Positions 1 through 11,333 of a DNA stretch of 64,000 bases are shown in pieces. Position numbers and translations under genes: made by a program. Within the stretch, counting starts at the first letter, position 1, and every line of letters starts with the position of its first letter. The notes below the pieces were generated by a model. The model worked only from the letters and a program-made list of their open reading frames with translations, had not been told where the DNA came from and did not search any database. The DNA is from Serinus canaria (Eukaryota; Chordata; Aves; Passeriformes; Fringillidae): positions 44,895,433 through 44,959,432 of the forward strand of contig NC_066343.1 in NCBI RefSeq assembly GCF_022539315.1, in the 5' to 3' direction.

Positions 1-1040
1 GGTCAAAAGGCTGGGATAGAAAAACCAAGCATTGCCTAAAAATAATTAAGAGGTGCTTTTAGACACTATTGAAGAAGTTATTGCCATTTTTTCAGTCTGC
101 GTGGTATCTATGTCATTTGTTGTGACGGAATTTTTATGCTGCACAGGCTGCAATTTTTTTAAAATCATATATTTTGCCAATACTTTGCTCAGAGCCAACC
201 TCATTTATTGCTGTTAACATGCGTAGCATGAGCTGCAACTTCTGTTCTCCTCATTTACTATTTGTTTTGTTGCCTTAAACACTTAGAAGATATTTGTCTT
301 CTGATTAGGTGTATGCTGACTCGATATGCCTTTTTCTCTGAGACAGCAATTACCTAATCCAACACAAAAGAAGTAGGAAATTTAATGGTGATGGTGATCT
401 AATAACTACTTTCACAATCACCTTGCAAGACTTTTTTTTCTGACTTGAACACTTTTGTGAATAATTTAGGATTTCAGTCCTCTCAAGTGGAAAGAAATTA
501 ATATGACATCTTCTCTGATGAATCCGAATGCTGTGTTTCAGAAAACCCCAAAAGCCAACAGCTAGAACAGCAACAATACCAAAAGAAACCAAAAGGGAAA
601 ACCATCCCAAAAAACAAAAACAAGAAAGGAAGGGAAAAAGAGAAGCTGTCTGCTAAAAAGATATAGAAAAAGGAGAGGGGTAGCATGACAAAAAATGATA
701 GAGGGGGAAAAAAGATGCTTAAAAAGTAATGGGCTCAGAATAAAGAGGAGACAAATACATTAGGAACAAAGAAACCTTTGCAGCAAAACAGGGCGTTACC
801 AAATGGAGATGATGAAAATTCCATAATGATGTTGGAGAGACTGATTCCAGAGAGGTGGTCCCTTAAAGGTGGTCCTACTTGCAAAGAAGCAGAAAATAGT
901 CCCTGTATGTCATCAGGATGTTGACATGCTTCTCAGTTCTTTGCCAAGGATGAAGAGCAGTATCTGCAAAGCACAGAGCCACAGTGGGGTCCTTGAAGAG
1001 AGTCAAAGGCAATTTGTACCTGCAAGTATATAAATGTGGA
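1..1040. other. Unique AT-rich DNA, no gene seen
   Basis: No exon, repeat family or RNA gene was recognised. About 590-780 is rich in purines on the + strand (runs of A and G with few pyrimidines). Part of 820-1040 could be the eroded body of the CR1 whose tail follows, but I could not align it convincingly. Confidence 0.5.
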
Positions 1041-1042
1041 AT

Positions 1043-1098
1043 TGAGAGTAGATGATATTTAGGGTTCCCTCTAACCCAAACTATCTCATGATTCTAAG
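1043..1098 (+). mobile_element. CR1 LINE 3' tail (degraded)
   Basis: The sequence runs from a 'gatgatatttagggttccct' stretch through 'ctaacccaaactatctcatg' to 'attct'. This follows the usual CR1 3' end (ggtcccttccaacccaaa, then attctgtgattct) in the + orientation, with several substitutions. Only the last 50-60 bases are clear. CR1 is a non-LTR retrotransposon whose copies are nearly always 5'-truncated, so a bare tail is expected. Confidence 0.6.
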
Positions 1099-1238
1099 CA
1101 ATATGTTAACTCAAAAAAATATTAAGCACTATAGAAGTTCCAAAAGACTGAAAAAATGTTAAAGTTCGTATGGGTGGTTTAAAAAATATCCATATCATAA
1201 AAAGTAATTTGAACTGAAAAAATCCAGACAAGTTACTC

Positions 1239-2085
1239 ATAGAACCACAAAAACCATTAAAGTTAGAAAAGATCTCCAAAATCAGCAAGTCCAACCTTCA
1301 GTTGGATAGTGCCATGCCCACTAAACTTTATCAAAAAGTGCCAAGTCTACTTGTTTTATGAACATTTCTAGGAATGGTGACTCTGCTGCTTCCTTGGGCA
1401 GCCTGTTCCAATGCTTAACCACTCCTTTAACAAAGAATTTTCCCTAATATTTAACCTGAATCGCCCCTGGTGCAACTTGAGGCCATTTTCCCTTGCTGTA
1501 TCACTAGATGCCTGGAAAAAGAGACTGACTGCCACCTTACTACAACTTCCTTTCAGGTAGTTCTAGAACACAGTAAGGTCTCCCCTGAGCCTACTTTTCT
1601 CCAGACTAAACAACCTTGGCCACTCCTAATGAACCTTGTGCTCCAGACTCTTCACCAGCTTCATTTCCCTTCTCATTGACTCACTCTTGTACCTCAATGC
1701 CCTTCATGCCATTAGGGCCCCAAAACTGAGCACAGGATTGGAGGTGTAGGCTCACCAGTCCCAAGGACAGGGGAATGATCCCCTCCCTGGTCCTGCTGGC
1801 TACACTCTTGCTGACACTAGCCAGGATGCCATTGTCCTTCCTGGCCTCCTGGGCACATGCTAGACCATGCTCAACCTCTGTTAACCAGCACCCCCAGGTC
1901 CTTCTCCATTAAGAAGCTTTCCAGCTGCTCTTCCCCCAGCTAGTGTTGTTGTGATTCAAGGACAAGACCTTCCACTTGGTCTTGTTGAAGCTCATGACAC
2001 TGGCCTTGGCCCATCAAACCGGATGGTTCTGATCCCTCTTCAGAGCCTTCCTATCTTCCAGCACATCAACACTTCCATCCAGCTG
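1239..2085 (-). mobile_element. CR1 LINE, 3' half, 5'-truncated
   Basis: The + strand starts 'catagaaccac...ccatta', the reverse complement of a CR1 3' terminus, and continues through segments typical of inverted CR1: 'cagcctgttccaatgcttaa' near 1400, 'tctccagactaaacaacctt' near 1600, 'ttgaggccattttcccttgc' near 1478, 'ccagcacccccaggtccttc' near 1888 and 'catgacactggccttggccc' near 1995. It is heavily diverged and has no intact reading frame; the 69-codon frame at 1470-1679 lies within it by chance. The 5' edge falls in a foldback hairpin. It faces the + strand CR1 tail at 1043-1098, so the two elements are arranged 3' end to 3' end. Confidence 0.9.
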
Positions 2086-2148
2086 GGGCATTGCTGTGGC
2101 TTTTACATGTGAAAGCCATAGCAATGTCCCAGCTGGATGAGAGTGTTG
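2067..2148. repeat. Foldback inverted repeat at a CR1 edge
   Basis: The left arm (2067-2103) and right arm (2112-2148) are reverse complements over 37 bases with 4 mismatches, separated by about 8 bases. Both arms contain 'catccagctggg' or its complement. The left arm continues the CR1 consensus, and the right arm is an inverted copy of it. This looks like a local inverted duplication made by snap-back DNA synthesis rather than a functional hairpin. Confidence 0.85.
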
Positions 2149-3171
2149 GTCTTACCATAGTGAAAGTATGGTTGTCCTGCAATAGCTCAAAGCCATGGCA
2201 AGAACAGATCATCTTGGAGGAAGAAATATTTTATATATTGAATTGAGAAAAAAGGATTGTGGGAAATTTAGAGTGCTTCAAATTTAGAGTGGTTTCTTTA
2301 TCAAATATATATGACATACAGTGGTATGCCTTATAGAGGAAAAGGCCTTTTGGCAGAAGCAGGGCAATTAAAATTAAAAACACGTGTGGATTTTGGTTTT
2401 TTTTAAGATTAATGTTACTAGAAAGCAACCAAAAAAGATGGTAGGGTCTTCAGCTCTCAGGTTCAAATAAAATACTTTCTTTTGCATCTTTTCTTAAGCT
2501 GTTTTTCCACCCAATACAAAAATTACATTTATATCAAAATAAGAATATCTAGATAAAACTAAACTGTCACGATTGGACTTCAAACCAGACTGGTGCCATA
2601 CTGTGCCATACTGTCTTAGTTACCACCTTTTGCAGATGTCTGTTCATGAACATGTAATGCCTTAATTCCTTCTCTTATCTTTCAGTATCATTGCCGAGGA
2701 GTGACTTACTCCTTAATAAGAAAGTACAAAGGAATAGGTTAAGATGATCGTTGTAGAAGTGGTAGAAGCAGGAGTTATTTGGAGGTTTTCTTTCTTGACC
2801 AGTTCATTCTTTGTACAAATAAGAAATTCTAAGGTGTGAAACCAAATGACTATTGAACTGTACCTTTTACTTTCAAAATAAACTCTGGACATTATCCAAG
2901 TTCGGTTTTTAAAAGTTTTATTTCTGTTTGAGAGACTCCATCAGTTTTTATTTTAAACTTTGGTTTGCTATTTACATTTTAATTTTTTTCAGTAATCTTT
3001 CAAAATATTTCCTGAGTTCTGCCTGGGTTTACTTTTTAAATGTTTTTACTTTTTTCTTTTCTTTCCTAATCAGGCTATTCAAACTTTGGGTGAACACTGT
3101 GCAGATAAACTATTTGTATGTGTATGCTGGAGATTCAATATTTTTGAAATCAGAATTTCTCCTTTTGTGTC
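2149..3171. other. Unique AT-rich DNA, no gene seen
   Basis: No repeat or exon was recognised. A 10-base direct duplication (gtgccatact) lies near 2600. The T-rich 110-codon open frame at 2928-3260 runs into the LTR and has a low-complexity Phe/Leu-rich translation, so I do not treat it as coding. Confidence 0.5.
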
Positions 3172-3980
3172 TGTTGTGGGCTGACCTTTTCTGGCTGCAA
3201 GACCCCTGCCCATCTGCTTTCTCACTCCTCATTCTCAAACGGATTGAGGAGAGAAAATAGGATGAAAAAACTGTTGGATTGAGATAAAAACAGGTATGTC
3301 ATTTAAAAATTGTCCTCACAAGCAAAACATACTTGGCATATGGAAAATTAATTTGATTTATAGCTATTTAAAAATAGATTGGTGAGAAACAAAGACAAAA
3401 ACTAAAATCTCTTTCCCTCCACCTTCCCCTTTTTCCAAGGAACAACAGTCTTTCATTCCAAATCCTCTTCCTTACCGCTTCCCCAGAAAACACAGGAGGA
3501 TAGGGAATAGGGGGTTGCAGTCTGTCTGTAGTAGCTCCTCTCTGCTGCTTCTTCCTCCTCACATTCTTCCCTGGCTCAAAAGTGAGGTAACTCATACAAG
3601 CAGGCCTTCAGGAAATAAGAACTTGCTCCAGCATAGGATTCTCCATGGCCAGTAGTGTGGATAACTGTTCTGGTGTACTCCTCCCATGTGTTAAGGGAAA
3701 TTAAGTGCTCCAGTGTGGTCTGCTCCATCTCTTCCTCCATCTCCTTTTCTGACCTTGGTGTTCACAGGTTCATTCCTCAGACTCTTCCCTCCATTCTGTG
3801 CAGTTTTGTTTTTTTCAGTCTTAAATATATTTTCCACATGGTATCACAGCTTGGCTGTGATGGGTTCAGTTGTGTCCTGTGGTGGGTCTGTTGGAGCCAC
3901 CTGTGTCTAGCACAGTGCACACTAAATTCTTGCACAGAGGCAAATTCACACTGACATCTTGACACCTACACTCAGTACGC
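3172..3980 (-). mobile_element. Degraded avian ERVL-type LTR
   Basis: The + strand begins 'tgttgtgggctgacc', the complement of an LTR 3' terminus of the form ggtcaacccacaaca. It follows the family consensus as I recall it: 'ctttctcactcctcattctc' then 'gagagaaaatag' (3216-3260), 'ggattgagataaaaacagg' (near 3277), 'gaataggggg ttgcagtctg' (near 3506), 'ctgcttcttcctcctcacat' (near 3544), 'tgctccagca' (near 3626) and 'gatgggttcagttgtgtcct' (near 3859). The central tandem 'ctgctccagcgtggg' region of the family is mostly missing. Sense is the - strand. The outer end near 3980 is approximate, and I saw no target-site duplication. No retroviral coding sequence flanks it, so it is an old solo LTR. Confidence 0.75.
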
Positions 3981-4739
3981 TTGTCATTGTACTTTGTCTG
4001 ATCTATCCTCAGGATTAGAGGTTAGATAACTGTACTTTGTGCTGCAAGGAAACAGAAAAGTTTTTGTAGCCATAGCTGATATTATTTTGTGGAACCACTG
4101 ATGTAAAATCTCTCCTAGTGGTAATTTTGAATTTGATGAGAAATGATTCTTTGAATGAAGTTATGGAGGGAGCGATGAACTTCTCAATGGCTGTACTTGG
4201 AAGGGGAATAAATTTTGGGAGGTGAAGCAGAGGGCAGAGAGCCAGCCTGTGGCTGTGGGTTTGCTTATCTAAGCACATTGAAATAACTCCTTTCTTTTTA
4301 GCTTCCAAAACAAGATGCATGACAGTTTTCTTTGAAAAAGCTCTAGCTCAGGAGTAGGAAGAGAAAATGTCCCAATCATTTATTGAAGTGGAAGAGTGGA
4401 GACAGACATTACTGTTGCTGTGCAAACTACTTTGAGGGAAGAGGGACCAGCAAGTCTTGTGACTGATTAATGACAAGGAAATGAAGACTCTGCACTGGTA
4501 GGTAAAACCTATGCACCAGTTTAACTGATCAGTTGCCTCACTTATTCTGGTCATCAGAAAAAAGACAGTTCTTTTTATTTCTGGGGATAAAGGAATAATT
4601 TGAAAATTCTTCCTCTTTTAAGCTCTGTCCAACACCACAAATTCTAGTGGCTGCACATGTTTTAACATTACAGAGAATATGAGCAACTACATTTCTCTGT
4701 GTGGAGTGAGCTAAGAGCTGATCTAATTTGCCAGAGGCT
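3981..4739. other. Unique DNA, no gene seen
   Basis: No repeat family, exon or RNA gene was recognised. Several 60-100 codon frames occur on the - strand, but none has recognisable domain content. Confidence 0.5.
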
Positions 4740-4804
4740 GTGACTACATACACACACTCCTCCCAGTGTGTGTATGTAGTCACATCACAGTGTGTGTATG
4801 TAGT
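4740..4804. repeat. Perfect 19-bp-arm hairpin plus a third repeat copy
   Basis: GTGACTACATACACACACT (4740-4758) and its exact reverse complement AGTGTGTGTATGTAGTCAC (4765-4783) are separated by CCTCCC. A third partial copy, CAGTGTGTGTATGTAGT, lies at 4788-4804 in the same direction as the right arm. The core is a short CA/TG microsatellite. The perfect arms extend beyond the dinucleotide run into unique sequence, so this is an inverted duplication followed by a direct one. No RNA gene family is recognised. Confidence 0.9.
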
Positions 4805-7800
4805 TTCATCTTCTTCCCAGGGATGAAGAAGAAATACTGTGACCCTTTGTTTGATGGTAGCTGTGCAGACACTAGCTAAGATTAATGATTTTTTAAAAAT
4901 TATTTTAATCCTTTCAAGCCATTAGAGCAGGTTTGTACATCATTGCAAAGAGATGGAGATATACAGAACAAACTCAAGACTAACAATACTGTACTAGAAC
5001 AGGATGATAGCAGAAGCTGGGTGTTTTTCCTGTCCCACACAATAATTTTGGAGTGAAGGGAAATACACAGAAGTGGGCTGCAGCCCTGTAACAGGAGTTT
5101 CTGGTGAAGGCAAAGCCAGTGGAAAAGTTTTGCATCAAACACAGCTTGTGTTTTCTCAGTCATTTTTTTGGTATGCCCAAATGTTTGACATCACCTGGAG
5201 TACTGGCAGGAATTTCATGATTTGAGACTCAAAATCAGGTGGCAGATCACTCAGAGCTTTCCACTTATAGCACTCCCACATGTGCCAGCTCACTGTGGTA
5301 ATTCTCATGTCACAAGACACTCAGGTCTTGTGATATTGCATGATTGAAGACAACAACAATAAAAAACAGAATTTTTTTTTGATGCAATTTTTTTTGAAAA
5401 ATAGAAAACTGGTTCTTCCAATCAAGAAAGTAAAAAAGTGTCTCTTGTGTGGGATTTAGTATATTCTGCCTAATGGCTGTCCACACAATTACTGAGATAG
5501 TCTCAAGATTGCGTATTAAAACAACTGAAATATTTTTATTCTTTCTGGGCCTTTTCGGATTGCACTATCTTGTGTTACAATTCAGTGACACACAGGTTCA
5601 AATACAATACTTTGAGAACTCTTTTTTTAGAGCAGAAGTCAATTCAGATTCAGAGTGGGAGCACAGTAAAGAAACCCAGTATCAGAGAGAGGTACAGTAA
5701 GAGTAACAGTATTGTTTGTCTCAGAGTAGGAACACCATTAGCGAACTGACAGGATTAACATATTTCCAAAAAGCCAATTGAGCAAAATGATACAATGAAT
5801 TGTGTAAATACAACCTGTATGATAACAACAATTATGATTTTCTGTATTCTTTTACTGCATATATTCCTGAGGAGTCCTGATGACTTCTAAAACAGTTACT
5901 TGTGAAAACAGAACAATTTTGAACACTCAAGGAGGACTTGCAGTTTTATTTATTAAAACTTGAGTTTCAATGGCTCTTGTTCAATCACAGTTCATATTTG
6001 TGTATTGATGATTCAGGATTCAAAATGCTTTCTGTGTCAGACAAAACTTACCATAGCAAATGTGACATAAACAGATGCATCAAAACACAGGAACACAAAG
6101 CAGCCAAGAAATTAGAACAAAGTTACAGAAACATTTATGTTTTCATAAAATGCAAATATTGTGCCTTTCTGAACAATGGCATGGGAAAAAATGTGAATGA
6201 GTCAGTGAAATTAAATTGTTGTTATACAGTGGTCATTACTATTGTAATTAATTTATCAAATCTGAGCAGCCAAGCAAAACATCTGGCTTTTTCAAATATG
6301 CAAGGGTTTGGGTCTTTCTTTGTCCTATATACATTTAATCCTTTTTGTCCATGCCCATTGTCAGAGATTTCATGAAGCTAAACAAACTGCAATTTCTTCT
6401 ATCAGCGCATAAAATCAAGGAATGGTTTGTTTTGCTTTGTGCATTTTGTTTGTTTATTTACTTGCTTTATTTCCTGCATATTCAGTTTGGTTTTAAGTAG
6501 AAATAGCTTGGGTCATCATGTTAGTGTCTACAGAACACGCAATGAAAGGTCTTTTTTGTTTTTAAGTAGGCTTCTATAAGCTTCTCTCAATGATGTACTT
6601 TCCTCATGCTGCCAAAAGGAAAGCAGTTTCTCTGCCTCTCTCATCTGAATGATCTCATCTGATAGTGAAATGAGTTCTACACTTGAGATAAGTTTGCAGG
6701 GCCTCTTGGGGTAACCCATAAATTGACAGACTCATCACTAGTCCAACTGATGTGGCTTGGCACAGATGGCAATGTAAGCTCAATAAATGGCAGAAACTGA
6801 GTGAAGATGGAGGTTGAATTTACACCTCATATATCAAAAAAGGGCATTTTCTCAAGGGAAATGTTTAAGTGAACAAGTGGAAGAATATTTGGCAATGGGC
6901 CTAGTGCTCACCAGTTTAAGCACCCTGCATTCAGCTTCCGCCCCAGGATCACGGAGGGGTGAGGAAACATTTATCTCCCCAGAGATAGAGGCGGGAATTA
7001 AGATAATAAGTACTTCTCTCCTCCATTCTCCAAAGTCAGGCACTACTTCCCAAAGTCAGGCTGACTTTGCTAAGATGCAACAAAGAGCACATTAAAACAG
7101 AGATGACAAAAAGGAAACTAAGAAAAAAAATGAGGCTTCTTACCAAGATTACTAAGCACGTTGAAATAACTTGAAATGCCGAAAGCTTTCTAGCAAGCAA
7201 AAATGTCCAGTTTGAGGTGCAAGGGAAAATTCCTCTGTAAAAGCCAGTTAAACTTTACAATTGCAATTGCATAGTGCCATTTGTAAGTTATTTCCTTCTA
7301 AACCTAATGGCCTAACCCAAGAAAGTGCTGTCACATTATAAAAAACTCAAGCAAAACTGAATATTTCTTACTCTTTCTTTTTTTTTTTGTTTTTTTTTTT
7401 TGGTCCATGGAGTTTACAGGCAATGAGAATCCTCTGTTTCTTTGTGATACATCTTTCTCTTCAGATGAGACTGAGAAATTAACTAATTTCATTTCACATG
7501 AAAATAGTTCATAAAGTAACTCCTTCTCTCGCCCATAATCACTATGCCTTTCTTCCACTGCAATAAGGGGATGGCTAAAGCATAAGTTACATGCTTTGCC
7601 CAGAAGTATGAAGGGAATGGCACTTCTTCAAAAGAAGATGGTAATTTGATATGGCTGAAAGATAAACTTTTGTTTCTACAGGAAAAACATCACGGGGCTT
7701 ACAAAATGCAATAAGGCAAAAGATCACTGATGTAACATTACCAAATGGAAAATTTGCTGGTTAAAGAAAGAAAAACTGGAAAAGTAACTTTTTCTGTTAA

Positions 7801-9394
7801 CTTTAGAAAGGCTATTTTGGGGTTTGTGAGAGGAATCCTATGGTGCAACAGGAAATTTTTCACTATGTAGGACTTAGCTAAGATGAGGCTTAATAATGAT
7901 AAACTGTGGTTTGTTTGGGATTTGGGAGAGGTTTAGTAAAATGCCCTTTAGGGTCTTAATAAAAAACTTTATTAAGAGAACTCCAAGTTCTCCCAACCCT
8001 GAACATAAATTCTGGCTAATGTCAACATTCACTGAATTTTGGATTTTTCTTGGTAGTTCATGAAATGGGAAATACAGCTGATCATGCACACAATGTTTGC
8101 AACATATCCTAAAAGTGAATGGAGAAAATTAGGAAGCATTACCACCACTAAAAGAGATTGGCAGTTTATTTTAGGACTAAGTTGTGGTGGTAGCAAATAT
8201 AAAGCATTCCAGCTTCTGCTTCTCCTCAATATCATCTGATCATGCAGTCTTTAAATCATACCATTTTCCTTGTGCTAAATTCTGTGTTAAATTCTGAGGT
8301 AACCAAGATTGGATTGTATTCTGAAATGTCATCTGGACTACAGAGTCACAGATCCTGATCCTGGCCACAGGGCCAGCCAGAAAGGCAGTGGTTTTAAACA
8401 CATGTATTTAAATACATGGCCCCCTCCTTTCAATGAATTGTTTTATTCGTGCCTTCTTTTTCACAAAATGTTCTCGTTGAGATTCTGTCTACTGTGTTAT
8501 TAAAATTTCCTTTTACTTTTTGCCAGTCGTCTCTGCGTCTGGCTGCACTAATTCAGCATTTTCCTGACAGAGTGATTGCTTGCTGGCATTGCTGATTTTG
8601 CACAAGTTAACTTTATGAGATGTGAACTACAAGTGGTTGAAGGATAGTATTATCAGATAGATGCTCCTCTTTTTCTCCCCTTCCAGACACAAGTATTCTC
8701 TTTCTTTCCACCTTAAACCAGGCAAGTTTATACTGAGGTTTCTCCCCAGTCTGGCCATCAGTTTAGTTTCTGCAGCCCCCTCCTTGGTGAAAATGGCTAA
8801 GCTGTGCTGCACTGCTGTTATGGCTGCAGAATGACCTGGAGATCTGAAGCAAAAAACAGATGTCTCAATAAATTTTTGTCAAAATGTAATTATCTTGGGA
8901 GCAGGGAAACAAATGGAGGGAGAGGCAGAACCAGATGCGTGACTTTAAAATAGGCAATCATAATTACAAGGAAATTTTGAATAACTAAGTGTAGGGCCAA
9001 TGACTGCAGAGAAATGTCCTTCTTCACTTCTCATGATTATGATTTCAAATGAATCCTGAAACTTGGTTTCTGATAATGGTGCTCAAAGCAGAAACAAGGA
9101 GGGCTGTGCAAAAAAAATCCTCCTGAGTGCATTTTCACAAATAAGTCTTTTCAAATATGACAGGCTATCTTTCCCTAAGGAATCCAGCCAAGATGCTTCT
9201 TCCTTTTCAGTGAATAAAACACTGTAGATTTTGTATGGTAAGTAATGGTGGGAGTTCATTTTTCTAAGACATCAGGTTAAATAACACAAGTAGGGAAAAC
9301 TATTTTACTCAATCGGTGTGGGGCTAAAAGGTCAAAAAAAAATTTTTAGTGCTCTTTAAACATTAGATAATTAAACTAATTTCAAGGAAAGGAA
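4805..9394. other. Unique AT-rich DNA, no gene seen
   Basis: No repeat family or exon was recognised. Low-complexity poly-T lies at about 7374-7403. A 9-bp-arm near-palindrome, 'caaagtcaggctgactttg', lies near 7052. The 145-codon frame at 5938-6375 has no domain I recognise and is consistent with chance. Confidence 0.45.
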
Positions 9395-9490
9395 TTTTGT
9401 TGTTTTGTTTTGGTTTTTGCTCTTTTTGCGGGGTGGGTTTTTGTTTTTTTTTTTTTTTTTTGAAGGGGGGATGTGTTTTTGGTTTTCTTC
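9395..9490 (+). repeat. T/G-rich low-complexity tract
   Basis: About 95 bases are almost only T and G on the + strand, with a run of 17-18 T and several G runs (cggggtggg, gaagggggg). The frames that cross it on both strands are low-complexity artefacts. Confidence 0.8.
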
Positions 9491-11139
9491 TATCAGAAAA
9501 GACCACTCTACAGCTGTAATTAAACAAAATGCTGTGCAAAGTCAGACAGTTTGCAAAGCTGCCTTTCAGGTGAATATAAAATGCCATATTCAGCTGCTGT
9601 GAGTAATGTTGCAGAAAATCTAGAGAGGGCTTCCTAGGAGCACTCAGGTTCTCCTTACCCTGTGCAAAATTCATTGCCATTCCCTGGAGCACTGCATACT
9701 ATAGCTTCATATGTCCCCTTCATATGTCACCTTAGCAGAAATGCTTGCATATACCTGAAGCACCATGAGCAGCCGGGCTACCTTCCACATGTTCTTCTCT
9801 ACTCTCTTCTGCACCTTTACTGAGACAAGTTTTAGCTCATTGGAGAGGCTACTCCCTCTTTTCCTCTTTTTTGTCTCATGTTCTTATCTGTCCTGTGAGT
9901 AAAAAGGATTCTGCTGTTGTTTTTCTTCACATGGAAGTAGCAGTTTACGGGAAGTGTTCTCATAACTTGGAAGGTAGCTGGCTTGGATCCATTCTGTGAA
10001 GAAGTGTAAAGATTATTCAGGAAACAGTAAAACTTTACTCCCGCAGCTGACAACTTATTTAAACACTTTGGGATTTGGACACATCCATGGCCAATTTGTG
10101 AACATCAAAAAGAGAAAATAAACAAGCCAGTTTTCTTGGTTGGTTCCTCCAAGATGCCCTTTTTTAGTTGTGCTGCTAGACACAAAATCAAAATTTTGTT
10201 CTGTCCATAACCTTAGAAGTGTCTGGAACCCCTTATTTCACTTTCCTGGTGAAAGTGCTTTTTCTGGTTTTGTTTAATAAAAATGATGACTAAACTATTG
10301 AACATAACAGCTTTGAAACTTTATTAGCATGACAGTTTTTTTGCTTTTATATTTTATTAAGTCTATTTTATAGTTGATGCTAAATAATGTTTTCCCACTC
10401 CCCAAATATCAAGTTTTCTTTAGTCTTCAAGGCTTTTATTCCAAAGGCAAAGAAGACTAACACTGATTGACTCTAATAATGAGCATCCATTTCCCTTCTC
10501 CCCTGCTGATATATTTCCAGTTCTTTCTAAACAGTCATTGGATAGAAATGAAGTGGAGAGGAATTAAAATGATGTGTGAATCAAATTCTAGAATTCATTG
10601 TAACAGGTCTGCTAAACTTTATTTCCTTATGAATATGAACAGCCCTAAAAGGCTGGCATGAGTGGATGCTGTTCAAAAATAACTTAGGAAGAGAAGTTTT
10701 TGCTTTTCTCTGTTTCAGTCTGAAGATGAAGGCTGAAACTAAAAGTTTAATTACAAGTTAATTTATTCAGTAGAACAGGCCTAACACTTTCAAAGATACC
10801 TTATAGATTAGTTATCCAGGTTCTGATTTTCATTGGCAGCAGACAGATAACTTCAGCTTTATAGGCAGACTTAAAAAAGTCTTTTGAAGATTCAAATATT
10901 AACATAAAATATCCTCAGGTGTAAGAAGTCTCCTGAGATCTAAGACAAAAATGAAAAGAACAAAGATCAAAGTGTGATCTTTAAAGTACCTAGTTAGAGC
11001 TGCCTCAATGTGGAAGTGGCAAGGTTTTTCCATGGTAATTCTTTTATTCTTCCTGTAAACACTTAATATAGCCAAAATAGATCTAAAATACAAAATTAAG
11101 TTCTGACAATAGCAAATTCTAGATTAGTGTCTTTATTGA
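9491..11139. other. Unique AT-rich DNA, no gene seen
   Basis: No repeat family, exon or RNA gene was recognised on either strand. Confidence 0.45.
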
Positions 11140-11333
11140 AAGTGTGTTGAGACACTGGAACAGGCTGCCAGGGAAGTGACCGAATCACTTGTCCTGGAAG
11201 CAATAAAAAAAAAATGTAGGTGTGGCACTTTGGGACATGGGTTAGCTCTGAATATGGCAGTGCTCAGTTAAGAGTTGGAATCAATTACGTTATTAGGGGT
11301 ATTTTGCAGCTTTAACAATTCTATGATTCTGTG
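11140..11333 (+). mobile_element. CR1 LINE 3' end
   Basis: The element reads 'gagacactggaacaggctgc' (from about 11149), 'gtggcactttgggacatggg' (11222) and ends 'aacaattctatgattctgtg'. This is the CR1 3' region in + orientation, ending with the ATTCTATG-type octamer and its partial repeat. The 'ggcactttgggacatgg' stretch marks the same CR1 subgroup as the first element of the 36-38 kb pair. It is 5'-truncated to about 190 bp and non-coding. Confidence 0.9.

Noticed and set aside
5938..6375. 145-codon + strand frame
   Set aside because: No domain, no splice or promoter context, and AT-driven composition.
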